Shown one piece after another: positions 1-4,851 of a DNA stretch of 5,425 bases. The notes beneath the pieces are model-generated. The model was not told the origin of the DNA. It made no database searches and saw nothing but the letters and a program-made list of their open reading frames with translations. Made by a program: the position numbers and the translations under genes. The stretch is from JAWLCA01 sp050485905 (GTDB lineage: Bacteria; Pseudomonadota; Alphaproteobacteria; Rhodobacterales; Rhodobacteraceae), in assembly GCA_050485905.1 (NCBI GenBank), contig JBJHCH010000166.1, forward strand, positions 1-5,425, written 5' to 3'. The first letter of the stretch is position 1. Each line of letters begins with the position of its first letter.

Positions 1-137
1 ACGTGATGTGCTACATCGACGACATCTATGTATATCTGGCCGCAGTCGGCAACGGCGCAATCCCGCGCGGACGGCCGGCAAATCGCATGGACAAGCCCGA
101 CTCAGCAACAGAGTACGAGAATGACTGTATGGGCTAG
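1..137 (+). CDS. C-terminal end of a c-type cytochrome, probably the XoxG/c-553i electron acceptor of a PQQ alcohol dehydrogenase (5' partial)
   Basis: Only the last 44 complete codons are present, read from base 3 and ending at TAG 135-137. The tail begins VMCYIDDIYVYL, then has GNGAIPRGRP, and ends ENDCMG. The 'VMCY(I/L)D.IY.YL.A...G...RGRP' pattern is what I recall from the C-terminal helix of cytochromes that take electrons from PQQ methanol/alcohol dehydrogenases (c-553i, XoxG). The haem CXXCH motif and signal peptide would lie left of the window, so haem binding is not seen directly. The two cysteines in this tail could pair in the periplasm. The stop codon lies 17 bp inside the next gene, a binding-protein-like dehydrogenase accessory factor, which fits a dehydrogenase-cytochrome-accessory gene order. 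The family assignment rests on a short tail plus context, so it is moderately secure; the reading frame itself is well supported. Confidence 0.62.
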   Translation, partial: VMCYIDDIYVYLAAVGNGAIPRGRPANRMDKPDSATEYENDCMG

Positions 138-969
138 GATACTCGCCTGCGCTGGTCTGGTCATGGGGGGGCTGGCACTGACGCCGCCCCCCGCCCAGGC
201 GCAACTGGTCGATCTGGTCTCGCGCACCCAGTTCCGCACCTGCGCCGATCCGGCCAACATGCCGTTCAGCAACGACCGGGGCGAGGGCTTCGAGAACGAG
301 ATCGCGCAGCTCTTCGCCGATCATTTCGAGCGTGAATTGCGCTACATGTGGTTCCCGATGGCCACCGGCTTCGTGCGCCGAACGCTGATCGAGAACAACT
401 GCGACGTGATCATCGGCTATGCTCAGGGCGACGAACTGGTGCTGAACTCCAACCACTACTACACCTCGACCCATGTGCTGGTCGTCCCCGCCGACAGCGA
501 GCTTGCGGGTGTCACCTCACTGTCCGATCCGCGGCTGCAGGGGCTTCGGCTGGGCGTGATCGCCGGCAGCCCGCCTGCCAGCCACATGGCCCGGCACGGG
601 CTGATCTCCAAGGCGCGCGGCTACGACCTGATGGTGGATCGCCGGGTGCGCAGCCCCAATGAGCGGATGCTGGCCGATCTGGTCGCGGGCGAGATCGACG
701 CCGCTGTGATGTGGGGTCCGGCCGGGGCGCCGCTCGCGCTCGGAAACGGTGCGGATCTGGTGGTGATCCCGCTGCTGGCCGAGGAAGGCTCGCCCCGGCT
801 CTACTACCGGATCACCATGGGCGTGCGTCAGGGCGAGGATACCTGGAAGCGCGAGTTGAACAGCGCCATCCGCCGCCTGCAGCCGGAAATCGATGCGATC
901 CTGCGCGCACATGGGGTGCCGCTGCTCGACGACATGGGAACGCAGTTGAAGGCCGAAGCCCAGCCATGA
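121..969 (+). CDS. xoxJ: Quinoprotein dehydrogenase-associated periplasmic substrate-binding-like protein (XoxJ/MxaJ family)
   Basis: This encodes 282 aa. Residues 1-27 form a signal peptide: a short N-region with Arg6, a hydrophobic core (ILACAGLVMGGLAL) and an AQA|Q cleavage site. The mature protein opens with a type 2 periplasmic binding-protein fold: TCADPANMPFSN (40-51), GEGFENEIA (54-62), GFVRRTLIENNCDVIIG (83-99). Cys41 and Cys94 are placed to form a disulfide. This is the family named 'quinoprotein dehydrogenase-associated probable ABC transporter substrate-binding protein'. MxaJ/XoxJ members sit beside PQQ methanol dehydrogenase and its cytochrome and are thought to help activate or assemble the dehydrogenase, not to import solutes. 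No ABC permease or ATPase is nearby. I chose ATG 121 over the in-frame ATG at 28 because it begins a proper signal peptide and gives the usual length; ATG 28 would add 31 residues lying over the cytochrome reading frame. There is no strong Shine-Dalgarno, so coupling to the overlapping cytochrome gene is likely. 'xoxJ' rather than 'mxaJ' is inferred, since the dehydrogenase is outside the window. Confidence 0.85.
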   Translation: MTVWARILACAGLVMGGLALTPPPAQAQLVDLVSRTQFRTCADPANMPFSNDRGEGFENEIAQLFADHFERELRYMWFPMATGFVRRTLIENNCDVIIGYAQGDELVLNSNHYYTSTHVLVVPADSELAGVTSLSDPRLQGLRLGVIAGSPPASHMARHGLISKARGYDLMVDRRVRSPNERMLADLVAGEIDAAVMWGPAGAPLALGNGADLVVIPLLAEEGSPRLYYRITMGVRQGEDTWKRELNSAIRRLQPEIDAILRAHGVPLLDDMGTQLKAEAQP

Positions 970-1514
970 CCCCCGCCGCCATGGCCCTGGTCGTGGCGGT
1001 CAGTTCAGCCCTGGCGACGATGGCGGCGGCCTTTGTGCCTGAACCAGATACATACCGGGGCGAACCCTATCGCGCGCCGGTCCCCGCAACCCTGTCCGGC
1101 GCGCATGTGGTCGATGATGACGCGGCGCATGCGCTCTGGCTCAGCGGCCGCGTCGCCTTTGTCGACGTGATGCCACACACACCCCGACCGGCGGATCTGC
1201 CCGAGGGCACGCTCTGGCGTGACGCCCCCCGCCACAGCATCCCCGGCGCGATCTGGCTGCCCAACACCGGCTACGAATCCCTTAGTCCCGACGAGGCCGC
1301 GCTTGTTGAACAGGGCTTTGCGCAGGCGACCGGGGGCGACCGCTCGGCTCCGGTCGTCGTGTTCTGCCTGTCCGATTGCTGGATGTCCTGGAACGCGGCC
1401 CGGCGCGCGGTCGCGGCCGGCTACACGCGCGTCTTCTGGTATCCCGCCGGCACCGACGGCTGGGAAGACCGGGGATGGCCGCTGCAGCCGGTTGCGCCCT
1501 ACCAGCCCAAGTAG
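966..1514 (+). CDS. PQQ-dependent catabolism-associated CXXCW motif protein (secreted, rhodanese-like)
   Basis: The product has 182 aa. The start ATG 966 overlaps the preceding stop as ATGA, and a weak GAAGG lies 13 nt upstream. Residues 1-22 look like a signal peptide (small hydrophobic core, AAA|F), so the protein is probably periplasmic. The C-terminal half has a rhodanese layout: a 'VAFVDVMP' strand at 63-70, 'HSIPGAIWLPN' at 90-100, and 'VVVFC' at 130-134 leading into the active-site loop C134-L-S-D-C138-W139. Helix MSWNAARRAVAAGY and the closing YPAGTDGWEDRGWPL follow. Cys134 is at the rhodanese catalytic position. The family is described as CXXCW, but in this copy the spacing is Cys-3-Cys-Trp. 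Homologues sit near PQQ-dependent dehydrogenases and pqq genes. To my knowledge the biochemical role is not established; sulfur or redox chemistry in the periplasm is a guess from the fold. Family membership is secure, function is not. Confidence 0.87.
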   Translation: MTPAAMALVVAVSSALATMAAAFVPEPDTYRGEPYRAPVPATLSGAHVVDDDAAHALWLSGRVAFVDVMPHTPRPADLPEGTLWRDAPRHSIPGAIWLPNTGYESLSPDEAALVEQGFAQATGGDRSAPVVVFCLSDCWMSWNAARRAVAAGYTRVFWYPAGTDGWEDRGWPLQPVAPYQPK

Positions 1515-1530
1515 GGCTGGCGCGATCTTC

Positions 1531-1558
1531 TTAAGATTCTCTCATGGAAGGTCATACT
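1531..1558 (+). promoter_or_regulatory. Candidate sigma70-like promoter for pqqA (weak)
   Basis: A -35-like TTAAGA (1531-1536, 4 of 6 to consensus) and a -10-like CATACT (1553-1558, 4 of 6) are separated by 16 nt. They lie in the least GC-rich part of the gap before pqqA. The -35 half overlaps an 8-bp palindrome, TCTTAAGA (1529-1536), which is a possible regulator site. A start near 1565 would give a leader of about 80 nt carrying the inverted repeats described next. The match is weak, and an activator-dependent or sigma-alternative promoter is equally possible. Confidence 0.28.
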
Positions 1559-1563
1559 TTGGT

Positions 1564-1623
1564 CCGGGTGGTCGCAGCCGTTGCGATCCGGTACTTTTCA
1601 CTTGGGGTCGGTTAAGTACCCCA
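1564..1623 (+). promoter_or_regulatory. Structured pqqA leader with overlapping, partly exclusive hairpins
   Basis: Three inverted repeats are visible. (A) CCGGGT 1564-1569 pairs with ATCCGG 1586-1591 (one G-U), enclosing CGCA 1573-1576 / TGCG 1582-1585 with a 5-nt loop. (B) GGTACTT 1590-1596 pairs perfectly with AAGTACC 1614-1620. (C) TGGGGT 1603-1608 pairs perfectly with ACCCCA 1618-1623. B and C share bases 1618-1620, so they cannot form together; A and B share 1590-1591. None is followed by a T-run, and no arm complements the ribosome binding site at 1633. The arms are directly seen. A role in controlling pqqA mRNA is inference. Confidence 0.4.
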
Positions 1624-1632
1624 GCGCCCTGT

Positions 1633-1640
1633 GGAGGAAA
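1633..1640 (+). promoter_or_regulatory. pqqA: Strong ribosome binding site of pqqA
   Basis: GGAGGAAA lies 3 nt before ATG 1644 (6 nt from the GGAGG core). It is the best Shine-Dalgarno in the window and fixes the start of a gene too small to be called by length. Most downstream genes depend on overlaps, so a strong site here fits high expression of the PqqA precursor relative to the enzymes. Confidence 0.8.
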
Positions 1641-1643
1641 ACC

Positions 1644-1745
1644 ATGGCCTGGAAGAAACCTGTAGCAAAGCTGATCGCCTGCGGCATGGAGATCAACATG
1701 TACGGCCCGGCCGAGGATGATCGTCGGTCGGACGACCTGATCTGA
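1644..1745 (+). CDS. pqqA: PqqA, precursor peptide of pyrroloquinoline quinone
   Basis: This 33-residue ORF (MAWKKPVAKLIACGMEIN, then MYGPAEDDRRSDDLI) contains the diagnostic Glu-X3-Tyr of PqqA, Glu16 and Tyr20, in the context CGMEINMYGPAE. In the established pathway PqqD binds the peptide and PqqE links the Glu and Tyr side chains. Peptidases then release the Glu-Tyr product, and PqqB and PqqC complete PQQ. The N-terminal 'MAW-KP' start, followed by a basic and hydrophobic leader, is typical. The tail after Tyr20 is 13 residues and highly charged, longer than in short PqqA forms of about 22-24 aa; it must be removed during maturation. The gene follows a strong ribosome binding site and is separated from pqqB by 22 nt. 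The call is firm because motif, size and position immediately before pqqB all agree. Confidence 0.96.
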   Translation: MAWKKPVAKLIACGMEINMYGPAEDDRRSDDLI

Positions 1746-1762
1746 GCGGGCGCGTGCGCCGC
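1746..1762 (+). other. Short GC hairpin between pqqA and pqqB
   Basis: Immediately after the pqqA stop, GCG 1746-1748 pairs with CGC 1760-1762 and GCG 1750-1752 pairs with CGC 1757-1759. A single bulged G sits at 1749 and the loop is CGTG. The hairpin leaves only five bases before the pqqB ATG at 1768, and pqqB has no recognisable Shine-Dalgarno. There is no T-tract, so it is not a classic terminator. It could protect the pqqA message end or lower pqqB translation, giving more peptide than enzyme. The pairing is seen; the effect is inferred. Confidence 0.4.
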
Positions 1763-1767
1763 GGCGC

Positions 1768-2667
1768 ATGATCGTCCGGACCCTGGGGGCAGGCGCCGGT
1801 GGCGGCCTGCCCCAATGGAATTGCGGCTGCGCCATCTGCGACGCTGCCCGCGCGGGGCGGATTGCTTCGATGACCCAATCCTCGCTGGCGGTTTCGCCGG
1901 ACGGGGTTTCATGGGTTTTATTGAACGCCTCGCCCGACCTGCGGCAGCAGATGCAGGCTACCCCGGCACTTCACCCGGTAGGGTTGCGCGACAGCCCGCT
2001 CGGTTCGGTGGTGGTGACGAACGGCGATGTGGATCACATCGCCGGGCTTCTGACCCTGAGAGAGAAGACGCCTTTCGTGCTTCACGCCACGCGCACGACG
2101 CTGGATGTTCTGGCCGCAAACCCGGTCTTCGGGGTGCTCGATCCGACACTGGTGCAGCGCAGTGAAATCCTGCTCGACGAACCCTTCGCCCCGCTGCCGG
2201 ACCTGAGGATCACCGCCTATGCCGTTCCCGGCAAGGTGCCGCTTTACCTCGAAGGCGCGGACTTCGCCGACGGTGCCGAAACCCGCCAACTGGGCGAACA
2301 GACCGTCGGGCTGCGGATCGAATCCGGCGGGCATGTCCTGCAATACCTGCCCGGTTGCGCCGACCTGCCTGACTGGCTGGTGACACGGCTTTCCGATGCG
2401 GATCTGCTGTTCTTTGACGGCACCGTCTGGACCGATGACGACATGATCCGCACCGGCACCGGCGCCAAGACCGGATCGCGGATGGGGCACATGGCGATGA
2501 GCGGCCCGGCAGGCAGCATCGCGCGGCTGGCGGGGGTGAAGGCACGGCGGATCTTCACCCATGTGAACAACACCAACCCGGTGCTGCTGCCCGACGCGCC
2601 CGAACGGGCCGAGTTGCGGGCGGCGGGCTGGGAACTGGCCCATGACGGACTGGAGATCGTGCTGTGA
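1768..2667 (+). CDS. pqqB: PqqB, metallo-beta-lactamase-fold enzyme of PQQ biosynthesis
   Basis: The product has 299 aa, the normal family length, and starts MIVRTLGAGAGGGLPQWN. Visible family blocks are the GGGLPQWNCGCAIC element (11-24) with Cys19, Cys21 and Cys24 for a structural metal; TQSSLAVS (36-43); NASPDLRQQ (53-61); HPVGLRDSP (69-77); the metal region NGDVDHIAGL (85-94); LLFFDGTVWTDDDM (213-226); GSRMGHMAMSG (236-246); and THVNNTNP (264-271). The usual HxHxDH metal motif is reduced to DxDH (Asp87, Asp89, His90), which is normal for PqqB. Biochemical work on PqqB supports an iron-dependent hydroxylation of the tyrosine ring of the Glu-Tyr intermediate released from PqqA. The protein is cytosolic, with no signal peptide. 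ATG 1768 is used because the conserved N-terminal strand begins there. It ends in a GTGA overlap with pqqC. Confidence 0.97.
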   Translation: MIVRTLGAGAGGGLPQWNCGCAICDAARAGRIASMTQSSLAVSPDGVSWVLLNASPDLRQQMQATPALHPVGLRDSPLGSVVVTNGDVDHIAGLLTLREKTPFVLHATRTTLDVLAANPVFGVLDPTLVQRSEILLDEPFAPLPDLRITAYAVPGKVPLYLEGADFADGAETRQLGEQTVGLRIESGGHVLQYLPGCADLPDWLVTRLSDADLLFFDGTVWTDDDMIRTGTGAKTGSRMGHMAMSGPAGSIARLAGVKARRIFTHVNNTNPVLLPDAPERAELRAAGWELAHDGLEIVL

Positions 2668-3407
2668 CCGACCAATCCCTCCCGCGCGAGACGCTCGAAG
2701 CCCGGCTGCGGCAGATTGGCGAGGAGCAGTATCACGACCGCCACCCGTTCCATCACCGGCTCCATTCCGGTCAGTGCACGATGGACGAGGTGCAGGCCTG
2801 GGTGATCAACCGCTGGCACTATCAATCGTCGATCCCGATGAAGGACGCGGCCTTCCTGGCGCGCTGCACCGACCCCGGCCTGCGCCGGATCTGGCGCAGC
2901 CGGATCGAGGATCACGACGGCGGCGTCGATCAGGGCGGCGGCATAAGGCGATGGCTGAAACTGGCCGAGGGCGTCGGGCTCGATCCTGCCTATGTCGCCT
3001 CGGGCCGGGGCGTGATGCCGGCCACGCGCTTTGCGGTCGATGCCTATGTCCGCTTCGTGCGAGACGCGCCGCTGATCGCCGCCATGGCCTCATCGCTGAC
3101 CGAGATGTTCGCCCCCGCGATCCACAGCCAGCGGATCGAGGGGCTGCTTGCAAACTACGGCTTCGCCACGACCGAGACTCTGGCTTATTTCCGCCAGCGC
3201 CTGAACGAGGCGCCAAAGGATGTAAGCTTCACCCTGAACTGGGTGCTCGACCACGCCGTCACCCGCGCCGATCAGGACGCGGCGCTGGCGGCGCTGCGGT
3301 TCAAGACCGATGTGCTCTGGGCGCAGCTCGATGCGCTGTGGCACGGCTATGTCGCCGGCAACATCCCGCCCGGCGCCTGGCGGCCGGGCGAGGGCCGGCT
3401 GGCATGA
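2664..3407 (+). CDS. pqqC: PqqC, pyrroloquinoline-quinone synthase (final oxidase)
   Basis: This 247-aa protein catalyses the last step, the cofactor-free ring closure and eight-electron oxidation of the AHQQ intermediate to PQQ with O2. It belongs to the all-helical PqqC/TenA-like fold. With the start at GTG 2664, residue numbers coincide with those I recall for Klebsiella PqqC, and the active-site set is intact: Tyr23, His24, Arg50, Gln54, Lys60, Arg80, His84, Tyr128, His154, Tyr175 and Arg179. Signature blocks include YHDRHPFHHRLHSG (23-36), NRWHYQ...IPMKDAA (49-63), RIEDHDG (80-86), RFAVDAYVRF (122-131) and SSLTEMFAPAIH (143-154). The GTG start overlaps the pqqB stop as GTGA, and a TGGAG sits about 8 nt upstream, which supports this start and translational coupling. 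It is followed by an ATGA overlap with pqqD. No odd features are seen. Confidence 0.97.
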   Translation: MTDQSLPRETLEARLRQIGEEQYHDRHPFHHRLHSGQCTMDEVQAWVINRWHYQSSIPMKDAAFLARCTDPGLRRIWRSRIEDHDGGVDQGGGIRRWLKLAEGVGLDPAYVASGRGVMPATRFAVDAYVRFVRDAPLIAAMASSLTEMFAPAIHSQRIEGLLANYGFATTETLAYFRQRLNEAPKDVSFTLNWVLDHAVTRADQDAALAALRFKTDVLWAQLDALWHGYVAGNIPPGAWRPGEGRLA

Positions 3408-3691
3408 GCACCGCCTCCGCCACCGCCGTGATCCGACTGCCGCGCGGGGTGCGGCTGCACCACGACCGGGTGCGTGGCGTGCCGGTGCTGCTCGGCCCCG
3501 AACGCGCGCTGATGCTGGACGAGATCGGACAGGCGATCCTGTCGGAACTGGGCGAGGGTCTGACGATGGACGACCTGATCGACCGGCTGGCCGCACGCTA
3601 CGACGCCCCGCGCGACGAGATCGCGGCCGATGTGACCGACTTCCTCGACGACCTGCATGCCCAGCGGCTGGTGGATTATTCCGATGCGTGA
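3404..3691 (+). CDS. pqqD: PqqD, peptide chaperone of PQQ biosynthesis
   Basis: The product is a 95-aa cytosolic protein, typical in size. It starts at ATG 3404 in an ATGA overlap with pqqC, with GAGGG about 9 nt upstream. PqqD is a small RiPP recognition element with a winged-helix-like fold that binds PqqA tightly and presents it to PqqE. Recognisable family elements are RGVRLHHDRVRGVPVLLGPER (14-34), the helix IGQAILSELGEGLTMDDLIDRLAARY (41-66), APRDEI (68-73) and the C-terminal DVTDFLDDLHAQRLVDY (76-92). Residues 1-9 are a low-complexity Ser/Thr/Ala lead-in. It is a separate gene here, not fused to pqqC or pqqE as in some species. Its stop lies 8 bp inside pqqE, so the two partner proteins are probably made in a coupled way. 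Confidence 0.95.
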   Translation: MSTASATAVIRLPRGVRLHHDRVRGVPVLLGPERALMLDEIGQAILSELGEGLTMDDLIDRLAARYDAPRDEIAADVTDFLDDLHAQRLVDYSDA

Positions 3692-4775
3692 CCTGCCCCC
3701 GCCCCCCGCCCCGATCGCGCTGCTCGCGGAACTCACCCACCGCTGCCCGCTCGCCTGCCCCTATTGCTCGAACCCGCTGGAAATGACCGCGCGCGAGGCT
3801 GAACTCGACACCGCCACCTGGGCGCGGGTCTTTGCCGAGGCTGCGGATCTGGGTGTGCTGCAACTGCACCTCTCGGGGGGCGAACCCGCCTCGCGCCGGG
3901 ATCTGGAGGATCTGGTCGCCGCGGCCCGCGCGGCCGGGCTCTACGTCAACCTCATCACCTCGGGCATCGGGCTGACCGAGGCGCGGCTAGACCGGCTGGC
4001 CGACGCCGGGCTCGATCACATCCAGCTTTCGCTTCAGGGCATCCGGGCAGAGGTCGCGGACCGCGTCGGCGGCTACCGCGGCGGCTTCGACCGGAAGCTG
4101 GCGGTCGCCCGCGCGATCACCGCGCGCGGCCTGCCGCTGACGCTGAACGCGGTGATGCACCGCCAGAACATCGACGACCTGAACGGCACCATCGCCTTCG
4201 CCGCCGACCTCGGCGCGCGGCGGATCGAGATCGCCTGCGTGCAGTTCTACGGCTGGGCGCTGAGGAACCGCACCGCCCTGCAACCCACCCGCGCCCAGGT
4301 CGAGGCGGCAAAGCAGGTCGTCGCCCGCGCCCTGCCCGCCTATCGCGGCCGCATGGCCATCGACTTCGTGCCGCCCGACTACCACGCCGACTATCCAAAG
4401 GCCTGCATGGGCGGCTGGGGATCGACCGGGCTGAACGTGGCGCCTGACGGCACGGTGCTGCCCTGCCACGCCGCCGCCACCATCCCCGGCCTGACCTTCC
4501 AGCGCGTGACCGAGGCGCCGCTGGCCGCGATCTGGACCGACGGCACCGCCTTCAACGCCTTCCGCGGCCACGACTGGATGCAGGAGCCCTGCCGAAGCTG
4601 CGCCCGGCGTGACATCGACCACGGCGGCTGCCGCTGTCAGGCGATGGCGCTGGCCGGCGACCCGCGCGCCGCCGACCCGGTCTGCCGCCATTCCCCCGCC
4701 CGCGCCGTCGTCGATGCGCTGCTGGCCGGGGATGACGAGGCCGCGGCCCTGCCCGATTTCGTCTATCGCCGCTGA
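3684..4775 (+). CDS. pqqE: PqqE, radical SAM/SPASM enzyme that crosslinks PqqA Glu to Tyr
   Basis: This 363-aa protein uses S-adenosylmethionine and a [4Fe-4S] cluster to join the gamma carbon of PqqA Glu16 to the ring of Tyr20, with PqqD as partner. The radical-SAM motif is Cys21-x3-Cys25-x2-Cys28, followed by LHLSGGEP (61-68) for SAM binding. The SPASM region carries Cys241, Cys261, Cys303, Cys306, Asp312, Cys316, Cys318 and Cys334. The spacing, including the Asp ligand, matches what I recall for the two auxiliary clusters of Methylobacterium PqqE at a constant offset of seven. All three cluster sites therefore look complete. ATG 3684 is preferred: GGTGGA lies 8 nt upstream, overlap with pqqD is only 8 bp, and the conserved N-terminus follows. 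The in-frame ATG at 3657 lies deep in pqqD without a ribosome binding site. Enzyme activity requires anaerobic or reducing conditions in the cytosol. This is the last pqq gene in the run. Confidence 0.97.
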   Translation: MRDLPPPPAPIALLAELTHRCPLACPYCSNPLEMTAREAELDTATWARVFAEAADLGVLQLHLSGGEPASRRDLEDLVAAARAAGLYVNLITSGIGLTEARLDRLADAGLDHIQLSLQGIRAEVADRVGGYRGGFDRKLAVARAITARGLPLTLNAVMHRQNIDDLNGTIAFAADLGARRIEIACVQFYGWALRNRTALQPTRAQVEAAKQVVARALPAYRGRMAIDFVPPDYHADYPKACMGGWGSTGLNVAPDGTVLPCHAAATIPGLTFQRVTEAPLAAIWTDGTAFNAFRGHDWMQEPCRSCARRDIDHGGCRCQAMALAGDPRAADPVCRHSPARAVVDALLAGDDEAAALPDFVYRR

Positions 4776-4809
4776 CCCCGCGCGCCACGCCACTTCGTTT
4801 TCCGCCCGG

Positions 4810-4851
4810 AATCGGCTAACCTGCCGGCAGTCATTGCCGGACCAGCCGATT
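4810..4851 (+). repeat. Nested inverted repeat between pqqE and the next gene
   Basis: The outer arms AATCGGCT (4810-4817) and AGCCGATT (4844-4851) are perfect 8-bp complements. Inside them CCGGCA (4824-4829) and TGCCGG (4835-4840) are perfect 6-bp complements with a 5-nt loop. The internal loop is 6 nt on the left and 3 nt on the right. The right outer arm overlaps the first two bases of the TTG start at 4850. No T-tract follows on either strand, so it is not a standard intrinsic terminator. It could be an operator, an RNA end-protecting structure, or a fold that limits access to the downstream start. The symmetry is seen directly; the role is unknown. Confidence 0.6.

Noticed and set aside
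28..120. Longer start (ATG 28) for the XoxJ-like gene
   Set aside because: The extra 31 residues lack family character, push the signal peptide inside the protein, and lie over the cytochrome reading frame, which has recognisable coding sequence here.
165..171. Run of seven G in the XoxJ-like signal peptide as a phase-variation tract
   Set aside because: It is short for slippage-based switching, encodes normal signal-peptide residues, and is unsurprising in such GC-rich DNA.
1525..1537. ATCTT/AAGAT dyad after the CXXCW gene as a transcription terminator
   Set aside because: The stem is only 5 A/T-rich bp with a 3-nt loop and no following T-run. It is better kept as a weak operator or promoter candidate.
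2642..3403. Long + frame beginning at ATG 2642 and running into pqqD
   Set aside because: Its first part is arginine-rich and simply the off-frame shadow of pqqC. Only the last 95 codons (from 3404) match a real protein, PqqD.
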